A stretch of 64,000 bases of DNA from Leucaena leucocephala (lineage: Eukaryota; Streptophyta; Magnoliopsida; Fabales; Fabaceae), in assembly GCA_037074615.1 (NCBI GenBank), contig CM073542.1, positions 18,244,001 to 18,308,000 on the forward strand, written 5' to 3'. Position 1 is the stretch's first letter. Every line of letters starts with the position of its first letter. Below, piece after piece: positions 11,875 to 21,513 of the stretch. The notes below the pieces were generated by a model. It was not told the DNA's origin, ran no database searches, and worked only from the letters and a program-made list of their open reading frames with translations. Position numbers and translations under genes: made by a program.

Positions 11875-12419
11875 TTACATTTTTAACATGCCAATGGCTT
11901 TTACATGTTTCTCGAATGTTTCTTTACCTATTGGCTTGGTCAGGGGATCTGCAACTATACACTTGGTTGAAATGTATTGTACAGTTACAATTTTCTGCGC
12001 TATATAATCCCTCACAAAGTTATATTTTATGTCAATGTGTTTGGTCTTACTATGATACTTAGGGTCTTTTGTGTAGGCTATAGCTACAGTATTGTCATAG
12101 TGTATCAACACCGGATTGGTACTCTCGTTCCCAAATCCTAGGTGCTTGATAAATCTCTTCAGCCAAACAGCCTCTTGCTCTGCTGCAGTGCATGCCACAA
12201 ACTCAGCTTCCATAGAGTGTAAAGCAATGCATGTTTGCTTCTTGCTACTCCAACATATAGCGCCGTTGTTAAGCAAGAAGGTGTATCTTGAAGTCAATCT
12301 TCATTCTTCTTCATCACCGCCTACATCAGCATCGGAATATCCGATTAGGCATAGATCGCTTCCTTGATAACACAATGCATAGTCAGCTATGCCCTTTAAG
12401 TATCTCAAGATCCTTTTCA
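11875..12419 (-). pseudogene. Copia element 1 RNase H domain
   Basis: The frame 12297-11875 gives the C-terminal end of pol: AICWSSKKQTCIALHSMEAE, then LIHYDNTVAIA, then KTKHIDIKYNFVRDYI, then ADPLTKPIGKETFEKH. These are the conserved blocks of copia RNase H, with acidic residues in HSMEAE and YDN. The beginning of the domain is in another frame after a stop near 12300. The enzyme would degrade the RNA strand of the RNA-DNA hybrid during reverse transcription. Confidence 0.9.
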
Positions 12420-13746
12420 CTGCTTTCCAGTGTTTCTCACCAGGGTTGGACTAGAATATGCTAACTAGCCCCACAGCATAACAAATATCTGGTATTGTAC
12501 ACATCATTGCATACATCAGGCTACCAACGACACTTGCATATGGAACTCTTTCCATTTGCTTTTTATCTGATTCAGTTTTGGGACACATATCAGAACTCAA
12601 GGCCACTCCAGTGGCCACAGGGATATCCATGGGTTTACATTCACTCATATTGAATCGCTTAAGTATCTTATTGATATAATTCTCTTGTGAAAGAGTGAGG
12701 ATTCTCTTGGAACGATTCCTTCGAGTCTTGACTCCAAGTATGTATTATGCTTCACCCATGTCTTTCATGTCGAAATTTGATGAAAGCCATTCTTTAATAG
12801 CTATCACAGAGTCAAGACTATTTCTGGCTAAGAGTATATTGTCTACGTATAAGGATAATATCATAAAGTTACCCTTAAACCACTTAACATAGACACAGTG
12901 GTCTTCTTCTATCATCTGGAAGTTATATGAGGTAATCGCCTTGTGAAACCTCAAGTACCACTGTCTGGATGACTGTTCCAATCCATAAATAGATCTTTTG
13001 AGTTTACACTTCTTGTGTTCAAACCCTTTATCAATGAAACCTATTGGTTGTTCCATATAGATTTCTTCATCCAGATCACCATTCAAAAATACGATTTTCA
13101 CATCCATTTGATGTAACTCTAAGTTTAAACTGTTTACTATTGCCAGAATAAGTCTTATTGAATTGAAGCGCACAACAGGTGAAAAAGTATCCTCATAATC
13201 TATACCTTTCTATTGTGTATATCCCTTTGCAACCAATCGAGCTTTGAATTTGTCAATTAATCCGTCTACTTTTCTTTTGATTTTGAGAACCCACTTGTTT
13301 CCAATGGCTTTACGCCCTTTTGGCAGATCAACCAATTCCCAAACTTGATTTTTCATCATTGAATCCATTTCCTCTTTCATTGCTTTCTTCCATTCCTCCT
13401 TTGCAGGACCTGCTAAGGCCTCATGAACAGTGTGGGGTTCATCATCCCCTTCTGGAGTAACTAAGAGTGCTTCACCTTCTATTTGGAAGCGTTTCTTTGG
13501 AACACTTTCCCTATTACTCTTTCTGGTAGGAGCAACTTGCTTATCTTTTCTCATTTGTCTCGGTCTTTGTGTTGACTGTTCTTGGCTCCCACTCAGATTG
13601 ACATGCCTAGACGATTCTGGTATGTCAATTTGTTCAGCAATGTCCTGTTCCTGAGTCTCATAAAGAGATACAATGCGGTCAACATCTCCCCTACTGGGAA
13701 ACTCCGTATCAATAAATACAACATCTCTTGATTCTGTTTCAGTCAC
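12420..13746 (-). pseudogene. Copia element 1 reverse transcriptase, catalytic Asp lost
   Basis: The frames 13746-13210, 13173-12745 and 12648-12451 form the RT with its N-terminal linker. The first holds EEWKKAMKEEMDSMMKNQVW and NKWVLKIKRKVDG. The second holds DVKIVFLNGDLDEEIYMEQP and KRSIYGLEQSSRQWY. The active-site box is YVDN at 12838-12849 where the family has YVDD, so the second catalytic Asp is Asn and polymerase activity is not expected. A TAG at about 13213 interrupts the frame after KGYTQ. Element 3 carries the same D-to-N change, while element 2 does not. Confidence 0.92.
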
Positions 13747-14640
13747 TGTTCCATCTTCAATTTCACTTATGAATACATATCCTTTTGAGGGTTCAGAGTA
13801 CCTTATAAAAATATATTTTTTCCCTCTAGGACCCAGTTTCCCATGTCTATGAGAATTGTCATGGATGTATGCCGCTGAGCCCCAAGGTCTAAGGATGGTT
13901 AGATCTGGCTGACGTTTAGTTCATAACTCATAGGGTGTGGAAGTGACTGATTTTGAGGGCACACGGTTAAGTATGAAAGTTGCCGTCAATAAAGCATCAT
14001 CCTAATGTGAAATTGGAAGGTTTGCCTGAGCCATCATAGACCTAACCATGTCTAGAAGAGTTTTGTTTCTTCTTTTAGCAACCCCATTCTGTTGAGGTGT
14101 GCCAGGGATAGTTAGTTGCCTAATAATCCCTTTTTCTTCACAGAGTAGTTTGAATTGATCTAAAAGGTATTCACGACCTCGATCAGTACGTAATGCCTTA
14201 ATTCTATTATCCATTTGATTCTCTACTTCATTCATGTATCGTCTAAAGCACTCTAGTGCCTCGGACTTATGTGAAATCAAATAGACATGACCATATTGTG
14301 AAAAATCATCAATAAAGGTAATGAAATACCAAGCTCCGTGTCTTGCCCTCACACTCATTAGACCTCAAATATCGGAATGGATTAATTGCAATGGGTTTTC
14401 AGCTCGTATTCCCTTACCGAATGGTTTCTTGGTAGCCTTACCAGCTAGACAGCTTTCGCATAATGACATATCCATGTTAGGGATCACCCCCAACAGGCCT
14501 TCTTTAGCCAGTTTAATCATTTTATTTTGATTAATATGTCCTAGTCTAGCATGCCAAATATTCATATCAGGATTATTTGAAGTAATAGCAAAGCAATCAT
14601 GATCATTAAAATCATTAGCAAGATCCAAAATAAAGAAACT
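13747..14640 (-). pseudogene. Copia element 1 integrase, catalytic Glu replaced by Lys
   Basis: The pre-integrase zinc region reads WHARLGHINQNKMIKLAKEG ... LCESCLAGKATKKPFGKG (HHCC type). The core has IHSD (first Asp) and ALRTDRGREYL (second Asp). The third catalytic residue, in the NGVAERRN box of the family, is Lys here (NGVAKRRN). Integration activity should be lost. A TGA in the SDI-Trp-Gly position (about 14361) also stops the frame. The region 13747-14001 continues toward RT with a broken frame. Confidence 0.92.
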
Positions 14641-15000
14641 TTGAAAACAGAAAGCTGAACCATAAAATATTGAGTTGCTACAAATGTCTGCAACTTTACC
14701 ATGAAAGTTTATATTAAACCTAAGGTCTAGTAAGCAAATTACAGAAATTAAATTCCGTCGGATGTCAGGAGTATGAAGCACATCATGCAGTATCAAGGTC
14801 TTTCCACTACGCAAAACAAGTTTGTAAGTGCCAATGCCTCGAACCTCGATCCTTGCATTATTGCCAACAAAAAGCCACTTGCTTTGATATGGCAACTGAC
14901 GGTATTCCACGAAAGATCCTCGATCTCGACTTACATAGTCTGTGGAACCTGAGTCAATAATCCAAGAAAAGAAATAGGTTCTGTCAAAAAAATAGTGCTA
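14641..15000 (-). pseudogene. Copia element 1 protease
   Basis: The catalytic motif IIDSGSTDYVS is intact in one frame (about 14965-14930), followed by SKWLFVGNNARIEVRGIG and LHDVLHTPDIRRNLISV, as expected for copia proteases. The frame leading into it from gag is shifted. Element 2 has one T more in the run that precedes the Trp-Ile-Ile-Asp codons, so a one-base loss breaks gag-pol here. Confidence 0.85.
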
Positions 15001-15755
15001 GAAACAAATGAGACATGTAAATTCACATAATTCACTGTTACCTTTTCGTTCTCGGACTGTTTAGAACAGTTACGTGCGAAATGTCCCATTTTCTGGCAGG
15101 CAAAGCATTTAGCCTTCTTTAGGTCTAGCTTTTTCTTGCCTCCTTTCTTTCCCTTCTTCTTGAACTATTGCTTTCCCTTCTTGGGTGGAGGACCGCCTTT
15201 CTTCCCATTTTTCTGAGATTTCTTGCCCTTTTTGGATTCAGGCTTTGATTGGGAAGGACCAGCACCTTTGGTCAAATAGGCTTGTCCAGTGGCTTTATAA
15301 GCCTCCAGACATTCATCCTCTAGCTCCAAATGCTTAGCTACATCACTGAAAGTAATGATATTTTCATTATAGGTCAGATTAACTTTCATGTGCTCCCAAC
15401 TGGCAGGGAGCGATCTGATGACAGCCTGCACTTGCTGTTCGTTAGATAGATTATGTCCGGCTTCCATCAGTTCATGGATCATTGTGGACATCTCTTGTAG
15501 ATGTTGCCTCATAGGATTATTTGGTTTTAGCTTATAGGTATCGAATTTAATCGTTAACCTTCTAAACTTAGTCGTGGACACTCCTCCAAACTTATCCTTT
15601 AAGGCAATCCACATTGCCTGTGCCGTTCTATGTGTCTCAAATTCACACATTAAGTCATCAACCATTGCGCTCAGTAGAGTGATTCTTGCAATGTTATTCT
15701 TCTTTTTCCAGGATTGGTAAGCTTCCTGGTCTCTCCTGTGCTGGGCCGTATTGCC

Positions 15756-17175
15756 TGAAAGGAATTGGAAGACACGCAGCGGAAATTAATTTAAAAAACT
15801 TTTCATTCCTTGTCAGGATCTACCGTATATGCTTAAGTCAAGTGGGAAGAAGCATTACCTGTTCCTTAGCTGCTTCCACAGCTTCTGGTCATGACGTTCA
15901 TAGCTTCTCTCCGCGGCTTGTGCTCCCTTTCTAATCGCAAGAAGTCGACGACTCAAGTCGGCTTCCTCTACTAGTATCCACACGAATAGCGTGATAGGGA
16001 TTTAATTTATTCTTATAAATTAAATCTTATAAATATCTCTTATATGAGATATCCTATCAATTTGAATTTCAAATTCAAACGTGATAGAGATTTAATTTAT
16101 CCTTATAAATTAAATCTTATAAATATCTCTTATATGAGATATCCTATCAATTTGAATTTCAAATTCAAACGTGATAGAGATTTAATTTATCCTTATAAAT
16201 TAAATCTCATATATCTCTTATATATATACGAATTTATATATATACGAATATAAATATAAATAAATATATACATCCACCCTGGACCATTCATTGAATCTGG
16301 ACATGTCTTAGATTCAATGAATCTGGACATCTTAGCTCATGTTGGGTTATTTTGTGTGCGACCCTGTAGGCCCATATGAAGTTGGTAGTGGGCCATTTGC
16401 TATACTGGCCCACAAGTCACAAGCGGTCTCTAGCAAGACATAACGACTACCCAAATCATATGAGGATCGTTAAACGATGTAACCTTTTATATAACCATAT
16501 AATGTCCCTTCTGTCACGTGATATTTTGGTCATAATTGAGGCATGGATAATGTCATCCTCCTATTCCTAACCATTACTTTCTCGATCCCTGAGTAGTCTG
16601 ACTATAGAAATGGAACTACCTTTCCATTACAGTATGGCCATACATTTCTCAGACTCAATCATCGAGGGACCCAGTAATATCTCTTTATGAATGTGAGGGA
16701 CAAATTCCATCTTGACCATTCACATTCCTCTGCATGAAAAACCACTAAGCCTGAACATAGTCTTTATGATCACTCGGTCAAAAGTGACTTTTGACTAGGT
16801 TAAAGCTGAGCGTTTGTCATGTAGGAATCCATGATGATCTCAGGTCAAAAGGCATAGTGAAATGGTTTGTATATGAGAGAAGCTTATGACGTTACCCATG
16901 CAATTCTCTCATAGCGGGTCGGTCCAACACCTTGTACTCTTACATGTACCTATGACTTTGATTTATATCTCTATACATCTTCAAAGTCATACTGGTCTTA
17001 TTTCATCTGTGCTCCCCATAGATGACCGACCAGGGACATTTAGGATAAGATCATGAATTATCCAAGGATGATCATCACAGTAAACATGCAAATAATATGA
17101 TAACACAATTAATAAATTCATAAATCAATAATGTTCATAAGACAATGATTGGCCCCTAGGGCACGATTTCCAATA
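15756..17175 (-). mobile_element. Solo LTR, 1420 bp, inserted in gag of element 1
   Basis: The insert is bounded by TTGCC at 15751-15755 and TTGCC at 17176-17180. Removing it and one repeat restores continuous gag coding (…EPEAGN TAQHRRDQEAY), which matches element 2. On its sense (minus) strand it starts TATTGGAAATCGTGCCC and ends TTCCTTTCA. No primer-binding site, polypurine tract or coding domain is present, so it is an LTR left by recombination between two LTRs. The start is TA instead of TG. It carries a 90-bp tandem repeat. Confidence 0.9.
15991..16230. repeat. 90-bp tandem repeat inside the solo LTR
   Basis: GTGATAG(G/A)GATTTAATTTAT begins at 15991, 16081 and 16171, giving a 90-bp period with about 2.7 copies and few mismatches. 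Each unit contains short inverted repeats such as TTGAATTTCAAATTCAA and ATATCTCTTATATGAGATAT. Confidence 0.95.
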
Positions 17176-17330
17176 TTGCCAGCCTCAGGTTCTACCATGG
17201 CCATTGTTAATGGCTTAATGACATCCTGTTCTTCTAGAATATATTGGACCTTTCAGTGCCAAATATGCCAGTTGTCCCCGTTGAGTTTTTCCCCCTTGTT
17301 TAATTCAGCAATAATATTCTTTGATGCCAT

Positions 17331-17784
17331 TGTTCAATATCGGTTCTGTACAAACCTTTCCCATATTAATTTATTGAACCATAGAACATTTAAGTGAATT
17401 TACATATATATATAGCACATGTAAAGTATACAATGTCATGTGCTTTTATTAATTTTTGATCAGAAAATAATAATATCACTAGACCCATGATCAAGAGAAT
17501 ATATTTGTACCTCCCATCACACAAGCACTAGCAATGCCATCATTCTCTATCAAAATTAATATAAGTACTTTTCTTATGAAATATTGCTTTTCAGAATACT
17601 CATCATCTAAAAAAGCTCCCACTTATAAAAAAAATATACATGAATCATAACATATAAAGAATTAAAATGAAACATGTTTCTCTTGCATACAAGGCATGTA
17701 ATAATAATAAGTCTTTACAAAGAAAGAGTATAAAAGCATGTCTTTAACAAAGTAAAGCAATGGAAATCAAAGTACAAACATACA
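17331..17784 (-). other. Spacer between leader frame and gag, element 1
   Basis: A 454-bp AT-rich segment. Its counterpart in element 2 is 25941-26396. No shared reading frame was seen. Confidence 0.6.
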
Positions 17785-18458
17785 TCATTCGATATGAGTT
17801 TTACAATATTCTAACATTGCTTTTCTTAGCTTCTTAAGCTCACGAGGTGGCTTTTTAAGGTTAGATACAAATTCTATTCTTCTAAGCCAATTTTTCTTGC
17901 TAATGCGTCTTGGTTTGGGCTTTCCTCTAACTCTTGTAGCTCTTATAAATTCCATTATGACTTTCAAGTAGAATTCAGTATGCTTCTTATCTGTCATGCC
18001 TTCAATGTATTTACCAATTAAGCCATTAATGCCTTTCATGTTTGTTAACATAGCTGCATCTCTTTCAGCTATGTTCATGGCCAAAATAGGGGTAAGAGAT
18101 TAATTCACTTCTTCTCCATCCTCAACTTGAGGTTCACCATTAAGAGTAGGCGTCCTTTTGGAGTTTAAATCTGAAGACATCATTAAAGGCTGTAGAGGAG
18201 TGGTTCGATGGGGAATAATGTTTCCGAGCACAGTCCGGAATCATCTCTTTCTTCTGGTTCCTCTTGTGAAACTTCCTCCATTAACTCCTCTGGGTCTTCT
18301 TTAGAAAGATTATCAGGATCTTGTTCTGGATCCTCTTCAAGTTCCACCTCGGGATCCTCTTGAAGGTTTTCCTCTAGGTTATTGACCTTATCCAAGAATG
18401 AGATGTCATCATTTATAGTATATCCCAGAGATTCAGTGTTAGATGAACTCGTTTTCAC
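17785..18458 (-). pseudogene. Extra sense reading frame upstream of gag, element 1
   Basis: I do not recognise this protein. It reads in two blocks. 18458-18183 is strongly acidic (after SLGYTINDDISFLDKVNNLE many Glu, Asp and Pro). 18084-17785 is basic and helical in look, with MNIAERDAAMLTNMKG, then EFIRATRVRGKPKPRRISKK, then IEFVSNLKKPPRELKKLRKA. Element 2 has the same blocks in the same order and place. Between them are two stops, a 2-bp length difference from element 2, and a TAA where element 2 has CAA, so the ancestor was probably one frame of about 220 codons. There is no ATG at the start. GTGAAAACG follows ATTATTTAG, which looks like a splice acceptor, and the same acceptor is in element 2. 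Confidence 0.7.
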
Positions 18459-18905
18459 CTAAATAATAACACATATTAATTATCATAATTTTATGGAATT
18501 TTTAAACACTAAAAAAATACCAGAAAATACACTAAATATTCATAAATAGGTTCAAAATTGTCTCCAAAATTAGGCAAAGTATATGTCAAAATCAATATCA
18601 TGATTTTAGGGATTTTTAGGAACAAATCGCACCTCAATTGGAGGTCCCACGCTCCCTCACGCGCCCCAAGAAGGAGAAAATTTAGAAAAAAATAAAAAAA
18701 CTGAACGAAGCCCACTCTCGGCTGCTGGCACGTGTGCTAAACGCGCCAGTCTGGTGCCGCCAAGTGTCACCACCAAAATTTCCCCCCCAATTTTTTTATA
18801 TTAATTAAAAAAAATGATTTTTTTTTGGGCCTCTTACAGCCCAGTCCGTCATGAACAGTGCCCCGTTAATTTTTTTTACTGAGGCAAAGAAACAGTGTCA
18901 TTTTG

Positions 18906-18953
18906 GGGGATGAACAGTGTCATCCCCTAATAGGTCGGGTCCGATGACCCGAC
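18906..18953 (-). promoter_or_regulatory. Hairpin cluster in the leader of element 1
   Basis: Two perfect stem-loops lie about 325 bases after the primer-binding site. GTCGGGTC pairs with GACCCGAC across a 4-base loop (18934-18953), and GGGGATGA pairs with TCATCCCC across a 6-base loop (18906-18927). Element 2 has hairpins of the same kind in the same order. The location suits an RNA packaging or dimerisation signal, which is an inference. Confidence 0.55.
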
Positions 18954-19265
18954 TTGTTTTTCATCCATAACTTCTCCGTCTAATGACTGATTTTGACATT
19001 CTTGGTGTTATTTTCTTTGTTTTCTTCGTGTTCTACGCAATGGGATAATTTTCAAGGCCTAAAACCTCTGTTTTCTAATGACCCAATTTAAAAAACAAAA
19101 ATTTTCAATTCAGTTTACGTTGAAAATGCTTCTCTTTATCGTTTAAATGCATACTCTGTGCATATTATCACTAAACAAACACTTTAAGACATATATATGC
19201 AAAGGAACAGTACATAACCAGAAAAAAATAAAAATATAGAGAAGCATGCGGAAGCGAATAACCAT

Positions 19266-19277
19266 GCTCTGATGCCA
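19266..19277 (-). other. Primer-binding site of copia element 1
   Basis: Sense TGGCATCAGAGC, one base from the LTR end. It differs at one position from the usual initiator-Met-tRNA complement. Confidence 0.9.
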
Positions 19278-19278
19278 C

Positions 19279-19617
19279 TGAAGGTTTCGGGTGTACCTAG
19301 AATCCTTTGCTTGACTCACTGGATACCCACACGAGGACTAGAACACTATGAAAGGCTCTTGGTCATATTTGCACGGCAAATGCACTTTGAGGAATAATGA
19401 AAACAGTGCGTCAGAAACAGAGAAGTATTGTTCTTCAACTAACAACATTTCTGTCCGTGTATGCACATATATATAGCGTGTGGGGAGGGGAGTTAGATAA
19501 CCGTATCTAACTCCCTCATTTTAAATTCAAATGTTCCCTCGATTATCATGTAAACGGCTCTCTATTTCCCATCGGTCGAGTCTAATCCACCATGGGTGGA
19601 TCGCCCGTTTCCTTACA
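19279..19617 (-). repeat. 5' LTR of copia element 1
   Basis: 339 bp, followed by the target duplication TTAAT. It would supply the promoter for the element on the minus strand. Confidence 0.95.
19466..19515 (-). promoter_or_regulatory. TATA-like box with adjacent 12-bp palindrome
   Basis: On the sense strand a perfect inverted repeat, GGGAGTTAGATA and TATCTAACTCCC around the loop CGGT (19515-19488), lies about 13 bases before CTATATATATG (19475-19466). The 3' LTR keeps the same structure at 10633-10660 although the LTRs have diverged elsewhere. It could be a transcription-factor palindrome of the U3 promoter. The promoter call is an inference. Confidence 0.5.
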
Positions 19618-19823
19618 TTAATCAATGTAATTTTATTCTGTTAGCACTATTAACCCCTGTACAGGAGTTAATGGTGTTAACAAAACAAAATTAAAGATTT
19701 AATTAAACAAAAAAAAGATGTAGGTACTAAATTAAAAATTTTAAAAAAGTATATGTACCTCAAATATAGTTTTTCCTAACCAAAATAAAAGAAAGTGAAA
19801 TTTTTTAAAATTGAAAGTGATTG

Positions 19824-20129
19824 CTAATACAATTCCCTTGGCCAAATTTGAGTGGGTAGGCCTTGGGTTGGTATTGGCATTGGATCTCTCTTAAAAAAGT
19901 TATCCGCACATAATAACTTTCAAGTGAAGCGAGTCCCCAAATAGTGAATTGCCACTAGAGTTTCAATCGTGGCAAACTCATAGACAGGACACAATCTTTG
20001 TCCTCCTCTAAATGCAATGAAGCTGTATGGCGGTATGGATGATTAGTTCTCAAATCTACTTGGATCAAACTTAGATGCTTCTACGAATATGTTATTGTCC
20101 ATGTGGATCATTGCTATAACCCAAAAGAT
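19824..20129 (-). pseudogene. P450 pseudogene A, exon V (heme-binding end)
   Basis: The minus strand after a splice acceptor (ATATATAG) reads IFWVIAMIHMDNNIFVEASK, FDPSRF, IPPYSFIAF and RGGQRLCPVYEFATIETLVA, then DPMPIPTQGLPTQIWP before a TAG. This is the C-terminal end of a CYP716-like P450 (CYP85 clan), a group that oxidises triterpenes and, in relatives, diterpenes at the ER. The heme Cys is present, but the last Gly of the FxxGxRxCxG loop is Val. In-frame stops follow Phe-Glu-Asn and Arg-Phe-Thr. Copia element 1 and its host MITE lie just downstream. Confidence 0.85.
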
Positions 20130-20564
20130 CTATATATAAACCAAAGCAGTAAAAGACTCTTAGCTTTACGATACAATATTAAAAGGAAATTAAAACACCC
20201 TACTTTGGACCTCTAACACATATAGGTAAATGTTTAATTTCGTATCTCCATTTTTAGAATTCTTGAAACATTGGACTTCTGTTTCATTTTTATCTAACAT
20301 GCTAAAATCAATTATGAACCCAAAACTATGGCTATCTCAATCAATTATAAATGAAAAATCATGGTTATCTCATAAGTTACCATTAACTGATTTTCAGTTA
20401 TACTTTCTTAAAATTTTATTAAAAACCCTAATTTAAAATCAATTAAGTTTGTAGATCAATTTTTGCAAGCTCTATTTAATTTACCTAATGCTAATCCAAA
20501 TACACATGAAGCACGTGCGAGCTACTTATGAGAAATATCCTTGGTGGGGGATGTTCTCACTTAC

Positions 20565-21115
20565 TTGCCATCCTTTAGGTATGAGGTATCCTTCATACTC
20601 AATATCTCTTGAAGCCTTCCTGAAGCTACAAAAGATAGGAGGAAACAACTTTTAGGGTATCATTTAGTAGGATATAAGAGTTTTTTTTATGGAAGTGGAA
20701 TTAGGCTAGAAATATATTTTAAAAGTTTATTTGGTAGGCAATATAAAATTGATGTATATTTTTTTTATAACTTAGGGTAAAATGGTCTAAAATATTTTTT
20801 TTATAACTTGGGAAAAATTAAAGTTGTTCAAAAATTTTATAACTAGGGGTAAAATGGTCTAAATTTTTTTACTTCTACTTTCATCATCTCAATTTCTATA
20901 TGATAGAACTGAAATGATCCAATGGAAGTGAAAATAGAAGTAGAAGTGATTTCTATTGTACCAAACGAGACTTCTACTTCCCCACCCACACTTCCCTTCA
21001 ACCAAACAAACTAGAGTTTCATTTGCTACTCTCCAAGTGTACTTCATCTTGGCCAAGTCCTCCCATGTTAGAGACTCTCCTGCTGGCTGCTTGTTTTTTG
21101 CTATTTCTTCTTGTT
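20565..21115 (-). pseudogene. P450 pseudogene A, exon IV, split by a MITE-like insert
   Basis: After a TTGCAG acceptor at 21116 the exon reads EQEEIAKNK, then ESLTWEDLAKMKYTWRVANE and Thr-Leu. It is then interrupted from about 21008 to 20654, and resumes with FPPIFCSFRKASRDIEYEGY and LIPKGWQ up to a GTAAGT donor at 20564. The break falls inside the K-helix ExxR motif, directly before the Arg. Apart from the insert the exon is rather well kept. Confidence 0.85.
20654..21008. mobile_element. MITE-like insertion in P450 exon IV
   Basis: About 355 bp, AT-rich, between the two halves of exon IV. Its ends are imperfectly inverted: one side reads GTATCATTTAGTAGGATA, and the other, inverted, reads GTTTGTTTGGTTGAAGGG. 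Inside are repeated AGGGTAAAATGGTCTAAA motifs. The end style resembles hAT-type MITEs, but I could not resolve a clean 8-bp target duplication. Confidence 0.5.
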
Positions 21116-21513
21116 CTGCAACCACAAAATCCCCAATATGTTTAATTAGTGTCTTTGACTTAGAAGAATAATCGGTCATCAAATGTTGGTCTGTCTATTT
21201 TTATTTTAATTTGTTGATGTTATAAGAAATGCAACTTAATTAATATATCGAAGGCCTTACATAAAAACAGATATACCCTGAAAAAGAATATACTTCAAAA
21301 TGGGATTTCTGATCAAAATGTATTAGTTTCCTATATCTTAACTTAGATGGATATTCTTTGTTGAACTAAAATTTTCCCCTAAAAAAACTCTAAAAGATCA
21401 AAATATTCATGAGATTATTGATGACATGGCAAATAAAGTTATTGCCATCCACCTCCCTTATTCTTCACACAGATACTCTCCATCATCAACATTTAGCACC
21501 GGAGAGAGCATAC

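Larger units (their letters stand above)
15001..17330 (-). pseudogene. Copia element 1 gag, split by a solo LTR
   Basis: The start codon is at 17330 (MASKNIIAELNKGEKLNGDN). The frame meets a TGA early, then is interrupted between 17181 and 15755 by a 1420-bp LTR. The rest has VDDLMCEFETHRTAQAMWIA, FRRLTIKFDTYKLKPNNP and MSTMIHELMEAGHNL, the capsid core of copia gag (UBN2). A Lys-rich tail and the knuckle KCFACQKMGHFARNC (CX2CX4HX4C, about 15110-15063) follow. A TAG near 15165 sits between core and knuckle, where element 2 has a sense codon. Gag forms the virus-like particle that packages element RNA. Confidence 0.9.
10424..19617 (-). mobile_element. Full-length Ty1/copia retrotransposon, element 1
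   Basis: A complete but dead element on the minus strand. It has two 339-bp LTRs (10424-10762 and 19279-19617) with TG...CA ends, and TTAAT at both flanks (10419-10423 and 19618-19622) is the target-site duplication. The order from the right is 5' LTR, primer-binding site, hairpin cluster, extra leader reading frame, gag with CCHC knuckle, protease, integrase, RT, RNase H, long 3' region, polypurine tract, 3' LTR. Gag is split by a solo LTR. The LTRs differ at about 19 of 339 positions by eye (about 5.6%), mostly transitions. Without the solo LTR the element would be about 7.8 kb. Confidence 0.95.
10322..19769. mobile_element. Inverted-repeat (MITE-like) element split by copia element 1
   Basis: The left arm at 10322-10366 (starting CTATATTAGATGTACCTACA, ending TTTTTAATTTAGTA) is matched in inverse orientation by the right arm at about 19726-19769 (inverse starting CTATATTTGAGGTAC, ending TTTTTAATTTAGTA). 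Without copia element 1 and one copy of its 5-bp target duplication the element would be about 250 bp, a typical MITE size. The right part also has a palindrome around 19651-19681, with complementary CCTGTACAGG at its centre. The outer target duplication was not resolved. Confidence 0.5.

Noticed and set aside
12451..14910. Plus-strand open frames opposite copia pol (for example 13430-13654)
   Set aside because: Shadows of the minus-strand pol gene.
15991..16230. Possible CRISPR-like array
   Set aside because: The 90-bp units are contiguous with no unique spacers, and the context is a plant LTR.
16044..16253. Open frame with a repeated Arg-Tyr-Pro-Ile-Asn-Leu motif
   Set aside because: The protein repeat is only the translation of the 90-bp tandem repeat in a non-coding LTR.
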